From Pigoraptor vietnamica (Eukaryota; Opisthokonta; Filasterea): a stretch of 13,607 nt of DNA. The stretch lies in NCBI GenBank assembly GCA_943704525.1, contig CALSCQ010000944.1, forward strand, positions 1 through 13,607, read 5' to 3'. Position numbers and translations under genes: made by a program. The notes beneath the pieces were generated by a model. It was not told where the DNA came from, did not search any database, and worked only from the letters and a program-made list of their open reading frames with translations. This document shows, piece after piece, positions 1-8,305 of the stretch (position 1 is its first letter; each line of letters begins with the position of its first letter).

Positions 1-407
1 GCGGCAAAAGTCGAGCCTACGGTGAGAAAAGAGCCACCTTCAAAGGAACCGTAACTTATCTATGGAAATTAACATAGCAAAAATCATCAGGTCACGTGAA
101 TTTCGGACACGCACATCATCCCAAATTTTCGCCATACTGATCCAGCGAAACCTCGGATGAGTTGCACACCCCCTATAAGCACCTTTGTCCGTACTAAAAA
201 TACACGGTCTACAGGATACTCAAAATCTAGTCAGAATAAAACCGCCTACTACTGATGATTACTTTGTGATCTGTCGAATGCTGTATTAAGTAAAAATTTG
301 GTTTCCATGGTTTCAATCCCTAACCCGAAGTCAGTCTGGGCCGGGGCCCAGGGGGGTAGTTATAGAGGGCTGTGTGTGTCTTCGACAAATTTTATTTCTT
401 TTGTTTT

Positions 408-437
408 ACCCTAACCCTAACCCTAACCCTAACCCTA
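408..437 (+). repeat. Interstitial telomere-type repeat, five units
   Basis: Five exact tandem units of ACCCTA (CCCTAA/TTAGGG class) occupy 30 bases. The C-rich strand reads 5' to 3' towards higher coordinates, the orientation expected at the left end of a chromosome. However, 407 bases of non-telomeric DNA precede it, so it is interstitial or subtelomeric rather than a terminal array. It suggests that the host uses the TTAGGG repeat. Confidence 0.9.
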
Positions 438-487
438 TGTGGTTTGCGTGACTGTCCTTCTGCGTGCGGTTTGCGTGTCCTTCTGTG
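438..487 (+). repeat. Imperfect direct repeat beside the telomere tract
   Basis: Two adjoining units of about 27 and 23 bases (438-464 and 465-487) share the cores GGTTTGCGTG and GTCCTTCTG. They differ by a short indel and a few substitutions. The pair directly abuts the five telomere units, so it may be a degraded subtelomeric repeat. No coding role is visible. Confidence 0.6.
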
Positions 488-956
488 TGTGTCAGTGGAA
501 GATAACGTTTTGGTGGTGGATTGCCCACAATCTGGTTTGTGACACTGGTTCTAAACAGCACACGGCAGCTGCACTCAGGAAGTTTAGGCAGTGAGGTTTC
601 GTGGAGAACAATCGAGAACAAATCCTATACGTGGGAGTGCAAAGTTCTAAGTACTTAATAACGGTTGTGGGGAACTCTAATCGGTTCATGAAAGTGCACG
701 AGCACAACGCTCGAGCAACTACAAGAGCAACATAGTCACTGGCCTGAAGTCACTGCAGCACACTAAGGGCGGGGTACCGTATGTTCTAGTTGGTCGTTCA
801 CATGGCTTTTAAAAGCGACTTTAGTTGAAGGCAACACATTAATAACACACTCGAGGAGAAGGGATAAGTGAACAACTACACCCGTCCGGGGAAGCGTAAA
901 CTGCCGAAGAAAACACAGAGCGAAGCACGCGAATGTGCGCGATCCTACGCGCAGTC

Positions 957-3900
957 TCATACATCTTCCAGCATCCTTGCGAGGATATCGTCAAGCGACG
1001 TGGCCGCCTCCTCAGAACAAGGGCGGCGCTCAGAAGTCCCATCCCAGCACGTAATCATTAGTTGCGAAATCTCCCGTGGCCAGCTTGGATTGATGGCGGG
1101 CCGGTAATCTGATGGTCGGATCTTTATCAATCGAGTGCTCATACGTCAATTAAACTCACAGAAGTAACTAAAGACCGGAAATGTTAAAGCAAGAATCCAA
1201 ACACTCATAACTGGCATCATCCAACGCACTCACTTTCGTATGCAATCTTGGGCAAAAGAGCGACCTTCTGAGCTCTATCACCAGCCTCGTACGGAGTCCC
1301 TTCTGCCATAATCTCCCACATCACGATGCCAAAACTATACATATGTGCCCGCAATAATTAATGACTTGTGGTTAAGGAATCGTCCCTCCATATGATCGAT
1401 CAACAAGAACCAAACACAATACAGTAGAGAAAGAGTACACAGACAAAGTCAGATATCTCCCTGAGTTGACCAAGGTTTGCTGAAGGCAAATACTTCAGGA
1501 GGGCACCTGCAGGAGGAATTCGAAATACAGACAAATGTGAATACGTGCATCGAAAATGCATGATGTTACGAACTTGCAAAATTACTATGAGCCTACATTA
1601 TCAGACTGAGCCAAACAAATGAACTCGAGGCTTACGTGCCTCATTAAATTATCCAAATTCGCAGTAGCACAGAGCCGACTAACATTATAGTTACACACCA
1701 TAAGAGAGTGCCGACAGATTCTTCCTTATCGACTTCACCGGCATCGATGGTGGACTTGAATTTGGAAAGCCCAAAGTCTGCAAAGAATGTTAGCACATAA
1801 CACGAAACATACCAAAGTGATCTTACATATGCCCACGAAACATACCAAAAGTGATCTCACATATGCCCTTCACTCACCAGCAACCTTAGCAACGTAGTTG
1901 CGATCAAGCATCACGTTCAGTGACTGCATGCAACCATCAAGTCTGAGCACACACCTGGCAGCAGAGTACAATCATCCACAGACTCTAACAGCGTGAAGCC
2001 TAACAGAGTTTGTTTGCACACAGCAGGATTGCCCGAAGAAGTACCTTCATGTCACAGTGGATGATGGCAGGGTCGTTCTTGTGTAGAAATGCGAGGCCCT
2101 TGATTGTATCACTGAAGTAATTAAAACATGTTCAGTTGGGTAACCGTTGCGGAAACATCAAGACATGTGATAATGGCCATCAAGACATTGAAACTGCCCA
2201 TAAGCCCACCGCATCAGCTCGACCTTCCGCTTGATTGTGAGCACTTTGGAGCGCTCTTCCTCGCGCATTGGGTCCGTCAAGAGGCTGAAAAGACTGCCTC
2301 CTTCCATGAACTGCAAAACAATGAATTGTGTAAGTAATGGGTATTGTTATGACAAGTTGTTCGGGTGCAAGAATTCACGCACCTCTTGGATCAGGCAGAG
2401 TGGCTCGAGAACGCATGCCATAAACTGCGTAACATGGATAAGTGTCTGAATACAATTGACCGCGGACGGTCACACTCGATTTTTTTCCAGTCTAAAGTGA
2501 GGCGCCGACAATGTCGGATGCATCAAGGCAGACTGAGAGCGACAATTTCCACGCACCAGAACGATATTGGGATGGCGGAGACTGCGAATTGGAAGAAGAA
2601 TCCGAGTGTGATTAGAGAGGTCTGGACTCATTAAGCCACAGCCGTACCGAAGAATAGTTGCATGGCCATAAACGCAGTCGAACGGCTTACCTGCACATTA
2701 TGTCAATCTCCCGCAGAAACACGGCTATCATGGATAATTTGGAGATTATCATTAATCACAGGCGCGGAGGATGGTGGAAGGTAGAGTGTTAGAAATTCAG
2801 AATTTCAAATTAAACAGAGGCAGATATAATGCTGCGACATGACAGCTGGTTAAAAACTTTACGAACCTTTCTGAGCTTCGAGCGCCTTGCGCATCATCTC
2901 TTGAGAGGGCGTCGACGACCTCCTCTTGAGGCGGGAAGATTGCTTGAGAATCGTTGAAAAGCGACTGAGAAGACCACTGCTCAATGCTGACGCGCGGCTC
3001 TGCGCGCGGGACAAGTGTCAGACGAAACAAAATTGTAAGAGTTCAGTTGATGTCACGAAGTACACGCAATCACGAGAGGCAAATCTAAATCACGACAGGC
3101 TAAACTCACTTTGTTCGTAGCTTGCGAATTCGCCCGGGCGACATTCTTCGACGCCGTGTTCAAAAAGTCATCGCTTTGGCTCTTACCAGATCCCTTTGCC
3201 CCGCTTCTACCGCTCCGTTCGCTCTCGCTGACATCGATTTCAGTATCCGCACGAATTCGTTTCACGGCGACTGTTGTCCCGCGGAACATCCCACGCGAAA
3301 CCTGACGGAAACGAATGCGGTCAATTGAACACAATAGGCACAAAGGCATATCTCCGCTACCCAAAGCTCACTAACCTCGCCGAATGAACCCATGGCAATT
3401 GGAACTAGCTCGGACAGCTCCGCAAAGTTCACGACACGGCGCAGGGAGCGCTCGTACTGCATCTTGCTACGGCGCAGGGCACGGAAGGCGAAGAAGCACA
3501 GCACCACAAGAGCCGTCCCACAAACGACGACTGGGATGGCGATAACCTTCACGTCCACGCTCGACTTTGGCTGAAGTACTGTGCACACGAACAAGAATCA
3601 GATGGTGAAAAGGGGTAACGCACGACGAGCACATCAACAGAGAATGGAAAGTCACCTGAAACTGGCAGCACAGAAGCGGGCTCTCCCCAACTTCCGGTCA
3701 GGGGAGGAGACACGCCGACGCCGGGTACGGAAGTCTTTGCAGCATTGCGGATGATGCCGACGATTCGCGCCGTCAAATTACCGATGGCGGGCGCCGCCAC
3801 ACCCGCGGGAAGGGTGTCATCGACAATGGTGATGGTGAGAAGGCTTGCATTGTGCCACGTCCCCGCGTAGTTCGACCCGATCGGTTGCGAGAAATTCAAC

Positions 3901-6900
3901 AGCGCGTCAATCTGGAAACCGTCGTCAAATTCAGACTGCGTCAACACACCGACAGTGCGAAAAGTGAAAGGATGTGGTGGCTCACCTGCAGCCGAGACCC
4001 TGCCGGCGGCACGTCGGTAGCTTCGCTGAAGAAGACGGCTATATCGTCGCCGACGCTGAACCCAGGACGGCCTCCAATCGAATCCTCCGCGACAATGCGG
4101 CGAATGAATGGGCCCGTCGGAAGCACTTCAATCACCACGCCGCCGTCGCGGGTGGAGCCGATTCTACCGTCGTCAGCGTTGTACGAGAACGAATCCCGCA
4201 CATACCCGAGCCCAAAAGGCGCCGTGTAGTTAACAGTACGCGCGTTGGTGACACGCGTATTTGCCGACGCAATAAGAACGCCCGCCATCGCGCCCGTTTG
4301 GCTGAGGTTTCCGAGGAAGGGAACGACGGTCACGTTCACGCCGACGGCGTCATTGTCCACGTCGTACACGCTCAGTGGAATCAGAACAGAACGTCCTTCC
4401 TGCACCTGCATTGATTGTATATGCGTCAATGTAATCTCGTCTGGGCAACATCTCCTTAGCACACTCCGCGGACCGCGGAGCTGGCTTACCTGGACGTTCG
4501 CATCGCTGCCAGGAATGGGGAACCAGCCCGTGGGCACAATTTTCGTTGTGCTCATGAGGGCCGGGGTCGTCCTTACCGCCGATGGCCCCCGAGCCGCGTT
4601 GGTAAGAGTGCCGTCGTCCAAGGGAAAGTAAGCCATGAGGTCCGTTTCGTTGCCGCGCAGTGTTACGTTCATTCGTGCCACAATTTCGGCCTGAGTCAAA
4701 CGACGCCCCCAGAATCGAATTTCATCTGCAACCCCAACCAAATAGGTAAGCGCGGAGACACAATCGTCCCCAGTGGGCGCACATGATTCCAATTCGGCGA
4801 TCAAGAGATGCAGCATGCACACCACATGCACAATGCCGGCAAGGCCGAACTCACCCATGAAGCCCTTGTAAAAGTCGGACGTTACCGCGACGTTATTACT
4901 AGTATCGAATTCTTGCCCGAGAACCCACGGCTGCCCAGCGACGTCACCCATAACGGCCGCAGTAAGCAACGTGCTCCAAGCTAGAATTCCGTTTAAGTAG
5001 AGCTCCGCAAACGTGTCCGCGCCGCGGGTGGAGAGCGTCAGGGCGATATGCGTCGGCTTCGTTGTTGGCGCAATGTCGTCAATGAAGTAGCTCTTGGAGC
5101 GTACCGTCACCTGGTACCCGTGCGCATAGTAGGCCAACTGCAGCACCACCGGACGATCAGGCGGGATTAGGAACGAATAAATCAGCGAAGCCACCGCCGG
5201 TCGTCGCGGGGGCAGACACGAACAAGACAGGCCGGGGAAACAGCAGTGGCGTGGGCACGTACCACCACAATGTTCCCGCCAACAGAGGTATGCTTCCCGA
5301 GGTAGGCCTGTCCGATTCGCATCGACTCTTGCTTGATCCACATCTCGACCGTGATGTTCGGAGGGACGGGAAAATCGCCCAGTGCAACGTAATTGTCGTC
5401 GCCGCTGCCGATCATAGGGCAAATCCGAGTTAGAATCCTGAAAGGTGGCCACTGCTGCACGAGGACATGCATGCCAACACTCACTTGAAGGACAGCGCGC
5501 CCACGCGGCCGGCAACGGGCGGCGTGTTGCGCTGAAGAGTAATGGAGACGGACGCGGGCTGCGAACAGCCGTCCGCATCGCAGACACGATACTGAAACGA
5601 GTCGTATGCTTCGCCGTACGCGCCAACAGGGTCGTCCGCGACGTACATGACGCGACGCGAAGACGCCGTGATGGGTGCCGGGTTCGTTGCGTTTCCGGGG
5701 ATGCTGGCTCCGGGCACCCCGGCCACGATTGCCCGTACAGAGCCGCGCGAAGGGCTTCCAACAACATCGAAGGTGAGATTGGTCCCACATGCAGTGTCGT
5801 TGTACGGGCAGCTGCGGCAATGGGTTGTGAAACGTCGTTAGTTGCGCACCCACGTACTGAGGGCACCTGGCGCCGTGCAAACTCGCGTGCACTTACAGCG
5901 ATGAAGTCCCACTGAGCTGCACGGTGGTGGGAAGCCCTTGCTTGCCCGCAACGAAGGTCTGTCCGCCAGTAATGGGAAAAGGCGACGGCACCATGCGCGG
6001 CGCCTCGTCCGCGAGGCCACCACCAAGAAGCAACGTGCCTGATTGCACAGAGCGTCCACGCCGCACAATAGGAGACCCCGCCTGCACGCACGTCAACACC
6101 AGTTAGGGACGGCCAGTCGAAATATCCTGTCGTCATGGAATGAGACGGATTGAGTCGCGCGTTCGGCAATCAGACACAGCGCACCTCGTCAAAAGAGAAA
6201 TAGCCGCGAAGCGACGAGTACGCGGGAGTGGCAAGGTCGGCGTCCGAGATGACCGAGGACATTGTCGAACGAATCTCAGCCTGTGACCGGGCCACAGACC
6301 AAATGCGCAGCTCATCTGCGCACAATGCCACCAGCGCCATTCAGTTTACAGTGTGAACTTGGGTGTTGGATGGTGACACTCAACCAGCGCACGTGACATG
6401 AAAGGATCTGTCCATGCCGACCCACCAATCGTGCCGCACATGAAGCGGGTGTTCTTCTGCACGTTGACGAGGCGCTCCCTGCGATTCCCAATATACCACA
6501 CGGTTGGAACGAGCGCATCGGTCGCCGAACGCGGCACCGTCGAGGGCTCCGTGTTCGTCGTAAGGCGCGCCATTTCCACGCCGTTGATGTAGCCGATGAT
6601 TAGCGATGATACGTTCGAGATGCGCTGCACGGTGTAAGCCACGTGGTGCGGTCCGGCGATTTTCGGGAGGCCGTCGTACTCCGACTGCTCCCACCCGAGT
6701 CCCATCTTCCCGTTGAGGGTGCGAACTTCAACGACCACCGCATTGCCGCGAGGATGCGCCTTGGAGAGTAGAGTTTGCTGGTCGGCTGTGAAGTGGGCAT
6801 GCGAACGTCAGCATGAGCTAGCTGGAGACCAGTGAAATGGACACTCGCATCCGGAATGTCAACTGAACGCCGGGGCACGCAAAATGAAGCGCAATAAATA

Positions 6901-7795
6901 ATGCCCGTTGCGACTCAGTGGCACATGTCGTGGCACTGGCACGCGCACTCCGGCATGAGAAGCACCGCAGCTGATGTTGGAAAGTGAACAAAAGAACCAC
7001 ATGCACTGACACACGGCAGCACACCAAACGTTGACACCTTCACTACACTGATTATTACTGCATCCATAAAACTGATAGTACTACAGTAGTGATTGAGACA
7101 AGCCGGGACCTGCCGTGCAGCCGGCCGCCGAATGACACACGCATATTCACACGGCCGACTGGCACACGCCTGACGACACCCATGTACACCCAGCCGGCAC
7201 GCAGCGTGATACATGTTAATCACGCCGGCAACGCACACACTCACTGCACACTGATACGTCACAGAGACCTCATTGACTGGCGTGACGGCAACGGCTACTG
7301 TACTGACTGCGTAATAGGCTCAGTGAAGTGTACACAATCAAGCGCCCACAAATATATGCACACAGAGACACAATACGCCCACACGTGCACGCAACCACAC
7401 ACGCCGGCGCTCTCGCAAACAGGGCCGGCGCACGGCAAACACGCACACCGCGCGCGAAGACTCGGCCGTCAGAAGCTGACGGCACCTGTCCACTGACTGC
7501 TGAACTGATAACTGAATACAGAGTGCGAAATGCGCCGGTTGCGGCACAAACACATGGCGCACTCACCCGTCGTGCACAGGTTGACCCACATCTCGAGCGT
7601 CATATTATTGACGACTCCCGGCGCGGCGTCTATTTCGGCGTATTGGCTTATGCCGTCAAACTGCGCTGCGTATCCGCATCCTCCCGCTGTCGCATTCAGC
7701 GAGTGCGCCGCAGGAACCGCGAGCGAAAATAGCACAAGCACTGTCCGACAGAAGGCAGAGATGTCGACGCGCGGCATTTTCGCCCTCGGAGCCAT
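957..7795 (-). CDS. Receptor-like TKL-type protein kinase with LamG and cadherin-like ectodomain
   Basis: Single-pass cell-surface receptor predicted to bind an extracellular ligand and phosphorylate cytoplasmic proteins on Ser/Thr. The start is the ATG at 7795-7793, which begins a basic stretch and a hydrophobic signal peptide (residues about 15-31). The model has 23 exons, 3861 nt and 1286 residues, with the stop at 959-957. Order: LamG 1 (42-250), cadherin-like 1 (about 255-420), LamG 2 (422-610), cadherin-like 2 (643-738), a membrane-proximal E-set-like domain (739-865), TM helix (887-907), kinase (about 934-1280). Kinase landmarks are the Gly loop, Lys957, Glu1057, HCDMKSLN and DFG. The ectodomain is glycosylatable (several N-x-S/T). 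The ligand is unknown. The architecture is directly visible; the Ser/Thr specificity and TKL placement are inferred from motif style. A split into two genes is unlikely because TM, signal peptide and phases all agree. Confidence 0.85.
1345..1456 (-). other. Candidate AT-AC (U12-type) intron
   Basis: This 112-base intron begins ATATCTGAC and ends GGGCAC on the coding strand. It contains TTCCTTAAC at 1379-1371, identical to the U12-type branch-site consensus. Splicing here gives GD-M-YSFG, restoring the conserved kinase Asp and the YSFG motif in phase 1. A GT-AG alternative fails: the exon reads into TGA with no suitable GT, the YSFG frame meets a TAA before any upstream AG, and the only downstream AG removes Tyr-Ser. 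Against it: donor positions 6-9 depart from the animal/plant consensus ATATCCTTT, and the branch-to-acceptor distance (about 27 bases) is longer than usual. Confidence 0.65.
1801..1867 (-). repeat. Tandem duplication inside a kinase intron
   Basis: Two units of about 33-34 bases (1801-1833 and 1834-1867) are nearly identical, sharing CACGAAACATACC and GTGATCT. They differ by one A insertion and a T/C change. Together they fill most of the intron 1877-1778. On the coding strand each unit carries GGTATGTTT, which looks like a 5' splice site. Confidence 0.85.
3376..3578 (-). other. Transmembrane and juxtamembrane exon
   Basis: This exon encodes residues 876-943. A run of about 20 hydrophobic residues (VIAIPVVVCGTALVVLCFFA) is followed by the basic stretch RALRRSK. 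This is the inside-positive arrangement of a type I membrane protein. It ends inside the kinase glycine loop, so ectodomain and kinase are joined in one exon chain with no break in frame. The Gly loop reads IAMGSFGEV, so the first glycine of GxGxxG is alanine. Confidence 0.85.
3656..7795 (-). other. Ectodomain segment: two LamG plus cadherin-like blocks and an E-set-like domain
   Basis: Exons 1-3 encode LamG 1, with the start motif AAQFDGISQYAEI, the EMWVN strand and the end motif DELRIWSVARSQAEI. Exons 5-8 encode LamG 2, with FNGDDNYVALG, VEMWIKQE and DEIRFWGRRLTQAEI. Each is followed by a cadherin-like or Big-type strand pair: DSFQYRVCDADG then NTPPVAG after LamG 1, and DSFSYNADDG then VVIEVLP after LamG 2. 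The last domain has the signature GDDIAVFFSEATD, then DALLNFS, GSNYAGTW and LLTITIVDD, a pattern seen in large protist surface proteins. LamG/ConA-like domains commonly bind glycans or matrix; that function is inference here. Confidence 0.75.
6786..7566 (-). other. Long first coding intron of the receptor kinase (781 bases)
   Basis: Donor GTGAGT follows the first LamG exon and the acceptor TTCACAG precedes exon 2, joining a split Ala codon in phase 1. It is at least four times longer than any other intron of the gene. On the plus strand it is rich in CAC/ACAC words, with repeated ACTG and GCCGGC words; no credible coding exon or RNA gene is visible inside. A long first intron often carries regulatory sites, but nothing here proves that. 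Confidence 0.7.
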
Positions 7796-7796
7796 T

Positions 7797-7877
7797 CTGA
7801 CGAAAGTTCAAAGCAAGCGCCGCTTTCTGCGCTTTCTGTGCATTCTGTGCTTCTTTGCACTGCAGAACAAAGCTTAC
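7797..7877 (-). other. Possible 5'UTR intron of the receptor kinase gene
   Basis: On the coding strand, CACG followed by GTAAGC (donor at 7877) lies 81 bases before a CAG acceptor ending one base upstream of the ATG (7795). No ATG intervenes in frame. The segment includes an imperfect 9-base tandem repeat (about 7822-7857, GCTTTCTGC-like on the plus strand). The upstream exon limit and transcription start cannot be read from the sequence. Confidence 0.35.
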
Positions 7878-8244
7878 CGTGTGTGGGACCCCGTCTGTGG
7901 CTGTTGCCCTGCACGTAATTTGGCCAGCGCGGCGATTAAATTGCCCGCAACCACACGCGATTCAAATTAATATGCCTCGGCCAGGTGTTTTGCTGCCAAT
8001 GGACCCAAAACACCCCCTTCTAAAAATAACTGTATCGTACAACCGAGCCAAGTTGAATATGACGCTCTAACAGTGACTGAATAGACTGAGGGTGCCGACT
8101 GTGTCAACTGAGGCAACTGACAGCAAAGGTCTTTACTACTATATACGTACCTCTGGCAAACTGCCAAGTCTGATCATCCAGCTCTGCACCGGCTCGGCCC
8201 TGAGCCTGATCAGGTGCACACCGATTGTTATCGTGGCCGGCAGT

Positions 8245-8267
8245 GGCGGCCCGCGGGGCGGGCCGCC
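8245..8267. repeat. Perfect inverted repeat, 9-base arms
   Basis: Arms GGCGGCCCG (8245-8253) and CGGGCCGCC (8259-8267) flank a 5-base CGGGG loop. All arm pairs are G:C, so a very stable hairpin could form. It lies upstream of the kinase gene and about 680 bases past the esterase stop, so it could be a regulatory palindrome or chance in GC-rich DNA. Confidence 0.7.
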
Positions 8268-8287
8268 GCCGGACCAGCCATCACACT

Positions 8288-8305
8288 GGCAGTCGGCGGA
8301 CTGCC
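8288..8305. repeat. Perfect inverted repeat, 7-base arms
   Basis: Arms GGCAGTC (8288-8294) and GACTGCC (8299-8305) flank a GGCG tetraloop. It begins 20 bases after the first hairpin, making a tandem pair of stem-loops. Confidence 0.65.

Larger units (their letters stand above)
1..956. other. Gene-poor flank downstream of the receptor kinase gene
   Basis: I see no supportable gene here. The open frames on both strands are short, lack recognisable domains and have no convincing splice partners. The DNA is visibly richer in A and T than the rest of the window. It holds a short telomere-type repeat (408-437), an imperfect direct repeat next to it, and a 16-base near-palindrome at 336-351 (7-base arms around a GG centre). 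The 3'UTR of the kinase gene must lie in the right part, because its stop is at 957-959. The only AATAAA I noticed on the minus strand is near 391-396, which is far for a cleavage signal. Confidence 0.6.
957..3390 (-). other. Protein kinase domain-coding segment (exons 11-23)
   Basis: Visible kinase landmarks in order: Gly loop GSFGEV (939-944), beta-3 VAVK with Lys957, alpha-C Glu1057 in FLREIDIM, HPNIVL, hinge-proximal LIQEFMEGGSL, alpha-E GLAFLH, catalytic loop HCDMKSLN with Asp1139, Lys1141 and Asn1144, DFG 1157-1159, PPE in place of APE at 1185-1187, DMYSFG (1200-1205), and CWDGTSERRP near the end. All catalytic residues are present, so activity is plausible. HCD instead of HRD makes it a non-RD kinase. 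An unusually long, Ser/Lys/Arg-rich stretch lies between Lys957 and Glu1057. Several exons are very small (25, 34, 42, 46 and 50 nt). Confidence 0.88.
957..7795 (-). other. Exon map of the receptor kinase gene (23 coding exons)
   Basis: Exons, in transcript order: 7795-7567, 6785-6393, 6315-6185, 6081-5897, 5811-5485, 5404-5263, 5137-4855, 4725-4490, 4405-3986, 3935-3656, 3578-3376, 3301-3110, 2999-2867, 2724-2691, 2581-2557, 2424-2383, 2310-2210, 2111-2045, 1923-1878, 1777-1699, 1506-1457, 1344-1234, 1108-957. I chose junctions by donor/acceptor consensus plus continuity of domain motifs; every phase is consistent. Introns run 50-192 bases except the first (781). Weak points: the donor ending exon 2 (6393; 6385 gives a more usual-looking site but the wrong phase), the exon 17 donor (GTGGGC), and the exon 9 acceptor, where 4405 or 4399 both keep frame. 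The intron 1456-1345 is AT-AC; all others are GT-AG. Confidence 0.75.

Noticed and set aside
868-1107. Plus-strand open frame of 79 codons
   Set aside because: It is antisense to the last kinase exon and the 3'UTR, with no domain or splice support.
3941-6169. A 742-codon minus-strand open frame taken as one exon
   Set aside because: It reads through several clear introns; the LamG, cadherin-like and GxxDEIRFW motifs are continuous only after splicing, and its N-terminal part is in the wrong frame.
6385-6392. Donor GTTGAG (exon 2 ending at 6385)
   Set aside because: It gives phase 0 and would shift the DELRIW strand of LamG 1 out of frame; the GTGCGC donor ending exon 2 at 6393 keeps it, though the junction residue is unusual.
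8140-8145. TATATA as TATA box of the kinase gene
   Set aside because: It lies about 260 bases upstream of the putative first donor, with no supporting start-site evidence; too weak to call.
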